64,000 nucleotides of DNA. Source: Intestinibaculum porci. Lineage in GTDB: Bacteria > Bacillota_I > Bacilli_A > Erysipelotrichales > Coprobacillaceae. Below, one piece after another: positions 54,788 to 63,211 of this stretch (position 1 is the stretch's first letter; each line of letters starts with the position of its first letter). Below the pieces are notes generated by a model. That model did no database searches and had not been told where the DNA came from. It was given only the letters and a program-made list of their open reading frames with translations. A program made the translations under genes and the position numbers. The stretch lies in assembly GCF_003925875.1 (NCBI RefSeq), contig NZ_AP019309.1, forward strand, positions 1,922,001 through 1,986,000, in the 5' to 3' direction.

Positions 54788-54848
54788 TTGTGAAAAAGCA
54801 TTCAAAAAGCCATCATAATGACAATGTCATTCAGTTAAGCATTTTTTG

Positions 54849-54894
54849 AGCCAGTTCACTCAATTCTACTTGAGTGGCCTGGCTTTTTTATTTT
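54849..54894 (+). terminator. Terminator upstream of the IS4 transposase
   Basis: Long stem AGCCAG-CACTCAA / TTGAGTG-CTGGCT followed by six T. It lies inside the IS before the transposase promoter and blocks outside transcription from reaching it. Confidence 0.8.
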
Positions 54895-54977
54895 TAAAAT
54901 AATGCAAAAAAGACTTGACAAGCAAAATTCCGGAATAAATTCATAATCCGAAGGAAATTGTAGGAGGATTTTTACTT

Positions 54978-56363
54978 ATGATTTCTAAACAAGATAAAGA
55001 ACGAAATTTTGATTATGAAACGGAGGCTTGTGCTTTTAATACTACCCCCGAAGGGGTGAATTTGGCATTGGAAAAATCGATTAAGATGGTTACAGACAAT
55101 ATTGCATGTTATGTTATTGATCCTGTATCTGATATGACAAGAAGCCGTAAAGTTCCAGCTGATATGATTATTAGATTTCTCATTCACAAGGAAGGAAAAT
55201 CCATCAGATCTGAGATTTGTGAGCAGATGCCTGAAGGTATGGAGTTTCAAGCTTCAGCTTTCTGCATGCAGAGATATAAAATAAAGCCTAATGCATTTAA
55301 CAGAGTAATGACGCTTTTCAATCAGACTATCAAACCTAAGAACACATTTAATGGCTACTATATCATTGCCTGCGATGGCTCCGACTTGAACATTCCTTTT
55401 ATGAAGGATCATCCTGAGTTAATCGTTAAAAGCAAAAAAGGAAGGGATTTTTGTCAGATCCACCTCAATGCTCTTTATGACTGCCTTAATGGAGTCTATT
55501 GGGACGCAGAAATGACAACACCTAACAAAAAAAGAGAACCTGGTGCTTTGATTACTATGACTGAAAGAAAGTATTACCCAGAAAAATCAATTATTGTATG
55601 TGATAGAGGATATGTTTCATACAAACTGATGGCTGATTTTATTGAGAAAGGACAAAAATTTGTGATTAGGTCTAAGGATATTAATATCCGTAGTTCAATC
55701 CTAAAAAGATTTGATTTGCCAGATGAGGAATTAGACCAGGAAGTCAGCGTTACACTGACAAGAAGCAATAAACGTTATAATAGCGATCGAAAAAAATATG
55801 CATTGGTCAATTCAAATATCGATTTCCCACAAATTGATACATGGAGTAATGATGATTACGTAATAAGCTACAGAGTTGTCCGCATAAAGCTTGATGATGA
55901 AAACTTTGTAACTCTTGTCACTAATTTAAGCAAGGAAGAAATACCGTTTGAGTATATGAAAGAGCTCTACCATTTAAGATGGTCTCAAGAACAATCATTT
56001 TTTAATTTGAAATATAGAATAGGTTTAAAATATTTCAATTCAAAGAAAGTTGATGGCATACTGCAAGAAGTATATTCGAAACTTATCATGTTTAACGTAA
56101 CAAGTGTTATTACGAATAGTGTTGATATTCCTGATATGAAAGCTGAAGAGTATGAGAAAAACAAAAAAAGAGTTGCACACAAAACGAAGGCAAACTTTGC
56201 CGTCGCAATCACCAATGTACATCTCTTTCTTAAGGGAACTATTTCTGAAAAAGGACTCATAAATAGAATCAAGAAATTTGTAATCCCAATCAGACCTGGA
56301 AGATCATTCACTCGAAAAATAAGACCCCAGTCACTAGCTCCTCTGAACACTAGGGTATCATAA
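54978..56363 (+). CDS. IS4 family transposase, 461 aa
   Basis: DDE transposase with Asp133 (ACDGSD), Asp209 (VCDRGYVSY) and Glu338 in YHLRWSQEQSFFNLKYRIGL (the Y-x2-R-W-x2-E region of the family). RBS TAGGAGG. Complete; C-terminus basic (RSFTRKIRPQ). Confidence 0.93.
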   Translation: MISKQDKERNFDYETEACAFNTTPEGVNLALEKSIKMVTDNIACYVIDPVSDMTRSRKVPADMIIRFLIHKEGKSIRSEICEQMPEGMEFQASAFCMQRYKIKPNAFNRVMTLFNQTIKPKNTFNGYYIIACDGSDLNIPFMKDHPELIVKSKKGRDFCQIHLNALYDCLNGVYWDAEMTTPNKKREPGALITMTERKYYPEKSIIVCDRGYVSYKLMADFIEKGQKFVIRSKDINIRSSILKRFDLPDEELDQEVSVTLTRSNKRYNSDRKKYALVNSNIDFPQIDTWSNDDYVISYRVVRIKLDDENFVTLVTNLSKEEIPFEYMKELYHLRWSQEQSFFNLKYRIGLKYFNSKKVDGILQEVYSKLIMFNVTSVITNSVDIPDMKAEEYEKNKKRVAHKTKANFAVAITNVHLFLKGTISEKGLINRIKKFVIPIRPGRSFTRKIRPQSLAPLNTRVS

Positions 56364-56651
56364 TTTTTCAAAATCTCAAGAATAATTAGGAAATTAATAA
56401 ATATAGGGATATTATGCCAAATTACATCAATTTACTTAGGATAAAGCTAAATGAGCAAAATCAAAAAAACAGACCATGAGAATTGGATCATGTTTCGCAT
56501 TCTCACAGTCTGAAACTTTGGTTAACTGAATAGCCGGTCTCAGCTTTTTCAGATCATTCGTCGCAATTTCAGCTTAATTGAATGACATTGTCATAATGAT
56601 GGCCTTTTGAAAATACATGGAAGTTTATTAAGTGAATGAGTCATAAGCGAG

Positions 56652-57206
56652 TTAGATGAGGACATCAGCGAGATCACATCCGTGAGATAGTTTATATTTC
56701 AGATAAGTTTTTGCGCAGTCATATTTATTAAAGGTTTTAAGAGCATTTCTCAAATGGCCATACACCTTCCAGTAGCCAATGTAAATTGCTTCTTCACGCT
56801 TCATGAAATGGATCACATCATCAAGCGGATAACCAAGAAAAAGACCTATTTCGTGTGGGAATTGATTACTATTAATTTTTCTTTTGAGGATACCGAGTGT
56901 CTGGGGGACAGTCTCTAACGGATATCCTAAGGAGTGCAATACGTCTTTCACTTGATTTCTTTGTAATAGCTTATATAATTGATCATATCGATAAACATAG
57001 ATCAGCAAGCGGTCACCTGTATTTTTAAGTATCATCATGTGTAATCGGAAGTTATGTAAGTATTGGTTAAAGTATTTGATACAGGCTTGATAATTCTGGA
57101 TTTCTGTCTTATTGATTGAAAAAAGCGAAGCTATTTTAATGGCACAAAGAGTCGGTGCAGCATTATTGGTTAACTTTTCCTGAAATAATAAACCATCAGT
57201 GGGCAT
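56652..57206 (-). CDS. DUF3793 family protein, 184 aa
   Basis: Matches proteins annotated DUF3793 (PTLCAIKIASLF; YPLETVPQTLGILKRKI; FPHEIGLFLGYPLDDVIHFM), which in Firmicutes sit next to flavodoxin genes. Here it is 3 bp after the NrdI-like gene. Possibly part of iron or redox metabolism; function unknown. RBS weak. Confidence 0.78.
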   Translation of the reverse strand: MPTDGLLFQEKLTNNAAPTLCAIKIASLFSINKTEIQNYQACIKYFNQYLHNFRLHMMILKNTGDRLLIYVYRYDQLYKLLQRNQVKDVLHSLGYPLETVPQTLGILKRKINSNQFPHEIGLFLGYPLDDVIHFMKREEAIYIGYWKVYGHLRNALKTFNKYDCAKTYLKYKLSHGCDLADVLI

Positions 57207-57209
57207 AAA

Positions 57210-57560
57210 CTAAGCGATCACTTTCTTGATTTGCGCAATATCATCATCGCTGCCCTCGTTTTCTACTTTGTATAAAACAGGGACACCATATTGCTCTGCA
57301 ATCACACTGCCGGCACCACAGAAGGCTTCACCATAGGAAGTATCTCCAGACACCACAACACCTTTCAGATTTTTCGCATTAGCGGCTAAAAAATCATCTA
57401 CTTCAACAGGTACATCTCCATACCCATCAGTATAAGTGAATAAGATATAGTCTTCATGGACTTCTTCTCCACCTGTTTCAATTTGAATCGGATCAGCAAC
57501 GCCTAAACGATTGACAATCGATTCAACGTTTCCAGTTCTTGATGCATAGACAACTTTCAT
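57210..57560 (-). CDS. NrdI-like flavodoxin, 116 aa
   Basis: Short flavodoxin: VYASRTGNVESIVNRL (FMN phosphate loop), FTYTDGYGDVPVEVDDFLAANAKNLKGVVVSGDTSYG. This pattern is NrdI, which activates the manganese cofactor of class Ib ribonucleotide reductase. nrdE/nrdF are not in the window, so an ordinary flavodoxin role is possible. Start at 57560 with AAGGAGG. Confidence 0.8.
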   Translation of the reverse strand: MKVVYASRTGNVESIVNRLGVADPIQIETGGEEVHEDYILFTYTDGYGDVPVEVDDFLAANAKNLKGVVVSGDTSYGEAFCGAGSVIAEQYGVPVLYKVENEGSDDDIAQIKKVIA

Positions 57561-57630
57561 GTTTTTCCTCCTTCTTAAGTTAGCTTTATCTAACTCAATA
57601 TGCAAACAAAACTATAAATAATTAATTTGA

Positions 57631-57661
57631 AAAAAGAGAAATGTCTCTCATGACATTTCTC
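57631..57661 (-). terminator. Terminator of the truncated gene at 57662
   Basis: GAGAAATGTC...GACATTTCTC stem, then six T on the minus strand. Confidence 0.85.
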
Positions 57662-58385
57662 CTATTCTTCATCGATGATCGTTTCTTCTTCATCCGTATT
57701 CATATGCAAGGTTTCTTTGATTTCATTGAGCGTCCGTTCTGGATTTCCCTCTCGACTCACAATATTGCCATTGATATCAAAGACATATTCAACACGATAA
57801 TTGCTGTATTCTTCATAATTGAGTCTAAGCGTCAAGCGTGTTGATCCATTCCAGTCATTAAGATGATCAATGATCAAAGTGACATCATCATCAGGACTGT
57901 GATGTTCAGCCGTTACGGATTTATAGAGGTTCACAGCTTCATTAAACTGGGCAAGTTCGCTGCTATTTTTCTGGGCAAAAAGCTGCACGGTCGTTTGCCA
58001 TTGTGTACCTAATTTTTGATAAGACGCCGCAAAAGCACTCTTACCCTTTGATGACATCAGTTTAAAATACCCCTGGAAATAGGACAACGCATCATTATAC
58101 GTAGCCGCATCGACAGACCCCCAATTAAGCAGATACATGTTTGCATATTCATCATCATATCCTTTATAGGTGGGCTCAACATGAGGAATATGTTGCACTT
58201 TGATGCTTGTATCTACATTCACCTTCTCTTTTTTTACAGCTTTTTCAAACGCATCTTTATAAACCCATTTTCCTTTCTTATTCACTTTTGATAACCAGTC
58301 TCCGTCTTCAAACTCAAGGGTTCCATCTTCCGCATCTACTTCGTACCATTTTCCCTGATATTGTGGACCCGCAGAGTGTGCAATT
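57662..58385 (-). pseudogene. Gene fragment cut at its 5' end by the two-gene transposon
   Basis: The frame continues upstream past the first ATG (58285) through QGKWYEVD...DGTLEFEDGDW to about 58385, then ends where transposon sequence starts. The visible 240 residues have no signal peptide and no family I can name; the pattern DGDWLSKVNKKGKWVYKD and an acidic C-terminus suggest an exported or surface protein whose start is lost. Probably not translated normally. Confidence 0.65.
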
Positions 58386-58444
58386 TACTTTTAGCTCGTA
58401 AACCGCAAATTGAAACAACTTAATAGCAAGCTAATAATATAAAA

Positions 58445-58490
58445 AAGGTTATCATTCATGCGGTTAAGAACCGCAAATTGTGATAACCTT
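58445..58490. terminator. Nested hairpin before the DUF6431-like gene
   Basis: Outer stem AAGGTTATCA/TGATAACCTT (10 bp) around an inner stem TGCGGTT/AACCGCA. It corresponds in position to the hairpin at 3912-3953. Confidence 0.65.
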
Positions 58491-58603
58491 TAATTATTTC
58501 ACTATGATATGTGATAGAATAAACATATCAATTTTTTAGAAAGGCACAGATCCTCAAAGCCTATGAGTTTGGCCGCTCAACTTTGAAGATCTAGCACACG
58601 TAC

Positions 58604-59221
58604 ATGCTACAGGAAAATAAGATTTTATTCAAGTTCTATATTCAAATTCTTAAAAATAAATCATTTAATCTTCTGGATGCTGGTATTAAAGATGTAAATA
58701 AGCTGATCTCTTTAATGGCTACTGAACCCTCATGCACCAGCGAACACAAGAGAAAACCCAGAAGAAAAAAGAAGTGCAAATGCCGTAAGCTTTCCGCAAG
58801 CTCAAAAAGATACCAAAGAAACTTAATAATGCTCGAAAATAGCAAGCAGGAACTGTATAGAATTTCAGTTCCTCTTTTGCGTTGCAAACAATGCGGATAT
58901 CATGCTGTCCTGCCTTATCTTTTTATCATACCATATGAACAATATTCCATTCAGTTTATCCTTCATGTTCTGATTGATCGAATTAAATATAAGATGAAGC
59001 TTTCTGAGCTTTTTAAAAAGTATCAGATCCCTCAGACCACATTTTACAGATGGCTAAAGCAATATAAAGCCTATTACAACATTTATATACATGTAATGGA
59101 TTCCTATGAGATGGACTTCCTAGATCGTGCATCATCTGATCTGTATGAACTTATGAGCAGAATTTATGCAGCTACATCATGTGCACTATTTGAAGATACT
59201 AACGCAAATTACTTCACCTGA
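58604..59221 (+). CDS. DUF6431-like transposon accessory protein, 205 aa
   Basis: A basic Cys-rich segment (RRKKKCKCRKL), LRCKQCGYHAVLP (CxxC and HAVLP as in the protein at 3108), then helix-turn-helix LSELFKKYQIPQTTFYRWLKQY. The N-terminal CxxC knuckle is reduced. Shares the transcript with the transposase 134 bp downstream. Confidence 0.68.
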   Translation: MLQENKILFKFYIQILKNKSFNLLDAGIKDVNKLISLMATEPSCTSEHKRKPRRKKKCKCRKLSASSKRYQRNLIMLENSKQELYRISVPLLRCKQCGYHAVLPYLFIIPYEQYSIQFILHVLIDRIKYKMKLSELFKKYQIPQTTFYRWLKQYKAYYNIYIHVMDSYEMDFLDRASSDLYELMSRIYAATSCALFEDTNANYFT

Positions 59222-59355
59222 TAAAAAATCGACAATAATTTCAAAATAAATTAATAATGATATGTTTTCTACCTGCAATACCGTGGCAATAACATCCTTC
59301 TGGCAACACATATAAAATATAGATGTATTAAAAATATGAGAAGGAGGAATATATT

Positions 59356-60234
59356 TTGAGCGAAACAGATAAACCAAGAGGCATTTCTGCCTTGCAAGTG
59401 AGCAATGATAGTGATGTCTATCTGAGAAACAAAAGGATTGCAGAGGTTAAGTATGCCCTTATTGCGCCTGTAATCACAGAAACATTAAACGGTGAAAACC
59501 ATTCGGAATATTATAAGCGCATTGAAAATCATGAGGTTGTATTTCCTGACGGAAGCGTTCATAAATTTAAGGCCGAAACTTATAAATACTGGGCATTTCT
59601 TTACAGAAAACATGGCATAGAAGGACTTATGCCAAAGCAAAGAAGTGACTTTGGAAAAACAAGAAGACTTAATAATGAAGCTAAGCTTTTTATTACTGAC
59701 CAGATTGTAAAGCATCCTAAGATTACTGGACAGCTGATCTACGATCGAATGATAGAGGCAGGCATTATGTCTGAAGGCGATGTGTCTGTTGATACAGTTC
59801 AGCGATATATCAAAAAGAATGGCATTCGTGAAGATTTAAATCCGGCTAAGACGGAAAGAAGAGCCTGGGAATATGAACATGCCTGTGATGGTTATGAAGC
59901 TGATACAGCCTATACTCTTTATGTCAAAGATGAGAACGGCAAGGTGCGGAGAACCTATCTGATAGCGATTATCGATGATGCCTCCCGATTAATAGTTGGT
60001 GCTGAATTTTTCTTTAATGATAACGCCGTCAATTTTCACAAAGTGTGGAAATTAGCTGTTAAGCGCTACGGGAGAAGCAAGGTAATGATACTTGATAATG
60101 GATCAAGCTACAAGAACGCGGCGACAAAGTCTATTAGCGCACGTTTGGGAACGAAGCTTGTTTACTGCAAGCCATACACTCCCCAAGGGAAAGCGAAAAT
60201 CTTATGTGGAACTTTTAATTATGTGGAAGTTTAG
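59356..60234 (+). pseudogene. rve-type DDE transposase, truncated before its catalytic Glu
   Basis: TTG start with GAAGGAGG upstream. Catalytic Asp183 (YEADTAYT) and Asp247 (ILDNGSS) are present. The third residue, Glu, is expected at position 283, 35 residues on, but codon 283 is the first codon of inserted DNA and encodes Leu. The frame then runs 10 residues in foreign sequence to a stop. Inactive. Related to 1965-3023. Confidence 0.85.
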
Positions 60235-60363
60235 TGCTATGCCTGTATAGCACTGAATAATCGCTTTTTTTCTTCTGCATAATTAATAATCAGTTCATAC
60301 TTATATGTTATTTAGGGACTAGATAATAATTTAAACTAAATAATATGAAAGGAGCTTTAACAC

Positions 60364-60554
60364 ATGAGCGATGACTATACACTCAAATCATAAATGAAAT
60401 CAAACAAATTATAATAACATATTCTGCAAGCAGTCCTGGGCGTGTCAAGAAATATATAAGAGCAGCTGATCATATAATTATTTTCATTAATTCTGGAGGA
60501 TCTCTGGATAAAGAAGGAGTAAATTCAATTCTCAAGTGCATTTCCTCTAATGAT
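60364..60554 (+). other. Frame-shifted N-terminal extension of the first recombinase
   Basis: ATG at 60364 after GAAAGGAGC starts MSDDYTLKS and stops at 60391-60393. A -1 shift after codon 8 reads IINEIKQIIITYSASS and runs openly into the recombinase frame. No canonical slippery heptamer is seen, so a one-base deletion or sequence error is more likely than programmed frameshifting. Confidence 0.55.
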
Positions 60555-62273
60555 GTGATTGACTGCATCAAAAGAATCATGGGGTTCTTCTACGCATATC
60601 AGGAATACGGCTTTATTTTTCCAACCGTCATGCGTAATATTTTACAGTTTTATGAGGATCATATAACTGATCATGACGTCATGATTGTTGATGAATATTT
60701 TGAACAAAAAAATTTAACTGAACCAAGGTATAAGACTACTAAGACTAGGATTCTTGAGATGCTGTATGTTCTCAAGAATAAGTCCTGCAAATCTCTTGCC
60801 AATCTTGATTACTATGATTTTTACGATTACTATAATATGATATTTGAAATCCACAATAATACATCAGACCCTTATGACTATTTTCGGACAATCAGATTGT
60901 TTCTTGAGTACTGTGAATGCAATAATATTTTAGCTATAAAACCTTCTGTTATTTTTGATTCATATGGTCACTTATATTTCGAATTCCTTTTGAAGTTTAT
61001 GAACACTAATACAATACCAAATTTCAGTCCGGATGAAGCACTTGACCCTCAGGATTATATTTCATCAGATAAAATCAAGAAACTTGCTTTGCTCTATAAA
61101 TCAAACGGTTATAAAGACCATTCGCACAAATATGAATATATTTATAAATCAATCACAAGGTTCTTAGTGTTCTGTGACATGAATGACCTGTCATTTACTA
61201 AAGACGCTGCATATTACTGGGCCTACACGATCATTAGAGAATATATGTATAGCTACTCAGGTGTTGTTTATGGACTTTTATCCAAATACATTGATCTTAT
61301 AAAAACAGGAAATGTTAGTTTCTCATCCCGGAAATTCATCAGGAAAAAGGCACTTGAATCATTACCTGTATGGGCAAAAGAATATGCGGAAAGCTTTATC
61401 AGATACAGAAAACGGCTTGGATATGCAGAAAATACTATTAATATGGATCGTCGCTGTATTATAAGGCTTATTGAACATGCAGTATCATATGGGATATCAT
61501 CCTATGATCAAATGGATGACTCATTTCTGAAATATTTTAGCGAGAATGATCACCATCAGACTGGAGAAGGAAAAAATGCTTATCTATGCAGAACAAGAAC
61601 TTTTTTCCGGTATTTAAGCGACACATTTTCATTCAAGCCTCTTTATGCGTCTGTATTCTTAAGAAACACAAGGACGGTTAAATCTCAGCCAAAGGTGCTT
61701 GATGAAGCCTTTATAAGAGCGATGGATTCCTACCAGGAAAAGCATCATGAAAGCAAGGACCTCAGAGACTATGCAATGTACCTTATTGCATTCAGAACAG
61801 GACTTAGAATTACGGACATAGTTAATTTAAAATTCAGTTCCGTATCACTTAAGGATATGACCATTTCGGTCATGCAGAAAAAAACAAAGAGAGAGATTAT
61901 TACACATTTGCCTGTTGAGGTGGCTAATGCGATTTACAGATACGTAAAGATGGGACGTCCCAAATCAGATTCAGAGTATATATTTTTGTCATGTTCAGCC
62001 CCTCACAATCCATTAACCAGATCAGTAGCCGTTGGAATACTAAGAAGAATTTCCAAAAATATTGGAATGAAAAGTCCAAACGGATTCCACGTTATCAGAA
62101 AGACATTCGCTACGGATCGAATCAAGAGTGGCGTTGGTTTAAATAATACTGCGGCGGTGCTTGGGCATTCAGATACTGAGAACGTCAAAAAATATGTATC
62201 ACTTGACGAAAAGAATATGAAAAAATGCCCCCTTTCGCTTGATGGCATAGAAATGGAGGAAATAATGAAATGA
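60555..62273 (+). CDS. Tyrosine recombinase, first of trio, 572 aa from GTG
   Basis: SAM-like core-binding domain then catalytic domain: Arg in RTGLRITDIVNL, H-x-x-R in HVIRKTFATD, His in VLGHSDTENV, nucleophile Tyr in KKYVSLD. No RBS precedes the GTG. The same frame continues 60 codons upstream, and an ATG with GAAAGGAG at 60364 leads into it if one base is shifted near 60389, giving about 637 residues. The annotated start is therefore a stand-in. Stop overlaps the next start by 4 nt. Confidence 0.85.
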   Translation: MIDCIKRIMGFFYAYQEYGFIFPTVMRNILQFYEDHITDHDVMIVDEYFEQKNLTEPRYKTTKTRILEMLYVLKNKSCKSLANLDYYDFYDYYNMIFEIHNNTSDPYDYFRTIRLFLEYCECNNILAIKPSVIFDSYGHLYFEFLLKFMNTNTIPNFSPDEALDPQDYISSDKIKKLALLYKSNGYKDHSHKYEYIYKSITRFLVFCDMNDLSFTKDAAYYWAYTIIREYMYSYSGVVYGLLSKYIDLIKTGNVSFSSRKFIRKKALESLPVWAKEYAESFIRYRKRLGYAENTINMDRRCIIRLIEHAVSYGISSYDQMDDSFLKYFSENDHHQTGEGKNAYLCRTRTFFRYLSDTFSFKPLYASVFLRNTRTVKSQPKVLDEAFIRAMDSYQEKHHESKDLRDYAMYLIAFRTGLRITDIVNLKFSSVSLKDMTISVMQKKTKREIITHLPVEVANAIYRYVKMGRPKSDSEYIFLSCSAPHNPLTRSVAVGILRRISKNIGMKSPNGFHVIRKTFATDRIKSGVGLNNTAAVLGHSDTENVKKYVSLDEKNMKKCPLSLDGIEMEEIMK

Positions 62274-63211
62274 AAGAGACATTAAGCATTTATGGAGCAT
62301 ACATCAGTGAGTACATCAGCTACCGGATAAGCAACGGATTTTCAGCCTCAACTTTTGATAAGCTTTACATGTTTGACAGATTTCTTGCGGAAAAAAATTA
62401 TAATCAAAAGATTCTGACTAAAGAAATAATAGATGAGTGGGATAAAAGAAGAGAAACGGAATCAAACGTGACCCAGCTTAAAAGAATATCTACAGTGCGC
62501 ATCTTTTGCATCTATTTGAATTCGATTGGTGTCCAGGCACATGTATCCAGAACCTCGATAAAAGTAGTTAAGACTGTTCCTTTTGTGTTTACCCGAAAAG
62601 AAATCATTAATCTTTTTAAAGAACTGGACAAGTATTTCCGTACGAAATCACATCATTACAGATACATGATGCCAGTTTTGTTTCGGCTTATGTATACGAC
62701 TGGAATGAGAGTCGGCGAAGCAGTAAGTCTTAGGCATGAACATATTGATTTAAAGAGGAATGTAATAGTTGTAGAAAATGGAAAAAACAAGCTTACCCGT
62801 CTTGTTTACATGAGCGATGATGTCAGTTCAATGATGAGTGATTACATGAAAAAAATCTTTAATGAAAAGTCCCTCTCTCAATGGCTTTTCCCAAGCACAA
62901 AGGCTGATAAGCATATCGTGAGCTCAACTGTCGCTGATTACTTCAGCAGAGTTATCCGTAAAATGGGTTACACGAACCCTGACTATCATCCTGTGCCGCA
63001 TTCCTTGCGTCATTCATATTGTGTACATGTGATTGACGGATGGATCAAAAACGGCGAAAACCTCAATGAACTAATGCCATATCTTGAAAAGCAAATGGGC
63101 CACAAGAACCATAAGTCCACATGGTACTATTATCATATGGTTTATGACAGCTATGAGTGTGTTGTCACGAAGACACGCGATATCTATCCGGAGGTGAGCG
63201 ATGATGGCTAA
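62270..63211 (+). CDS. Tyrosine recombinase, second of trio, 313 aa
   Basis: Arg in TTGMRVGEAVSL, H-x-x-R in HSLRHSYCVH, His in MGHKNHKST, Tyr in WYYYHM. All catalytic residues present. Length fits the middle RIT recombinase. Overlaps both neighbours, so the three are translated together. Confidence 0.92.
   Translation: MKETLSIYGAYISEYISYRISNGFSASTFDKLYMFDRFLAEKNYNQKILTKEIIDEWDKRRETESNVTQLKRISTVRIFCIYLNSIGVQAHVSRTSIKVVKTVPFVFTRKEIINLFKELDKYFRTKSHHYRYMMPVLFRLMYTTGMRVGEAVSLRHEHIDLKRNVIVVENGKNKLTRLVYMSDDVSSMMSDYMKKIFNEKSLSQWLFPSTKADKHIVSSTVADYFSRVIRKMGYTNPDYHPVPHSLRHSYCVHVIDGWIKNGENLNELMPYLEKQMGHKNHKSTWYYYHMVYDSYECVVTKTRDIYPEVSDDG

Larger units (their letters stand above)
54803..56609 (+). mobile_element. 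IS4-family insertion sequence (about 1.8 kb)
   Basis: Ends are inverted repeats of 38 bp (54803-54840 and 56572-56609) with three mismatches. Each contains the palindrome ATGACAATGTCAT. One transposase gene. No exact target duplication is seen; the flanks GAAAAAGCAT and GAAAATACAT are only similar. The gene-free right part 56364-56571 contains a CAGAC...GTCTG hairpin near 56469-56511. Confidence 0.88.
58385..60201 (+). mobile_element. Two-gene DDE transposon, copy B (diverged, interrupted)
   Basis: Same order as at 1965-4110: DUF6431-like gene then rve transposase, but only distantly similar in sequence. The left end lies near 58385, with CCGCAAATTG-type motifs at 58403 and 58470. The right side is cut at 60201 by the three-recombinase element. 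Confidence 0.65.

Noticed and set aside
54790-54802. Target duplication of the IS4 element (GAAAAAGCAT versus GAAAATACAT)
   Set aside because: The two flanks match only in part; not reported as a duplication.
57662-58285. Complete 207-aa gene starting at the ATG at 58285
   Set aside because: The coding pattern continues in frame upstream to about 58385 and then stops at transposon sequence, so it is a 5'-truncated gene.
60364-60420. Programmed -1 frameshift
   Set aside because: No X-XXY-YYZ heptamer or obvious stimulatory structure at the shift point. A small deletion is simpler; kept only as an option.
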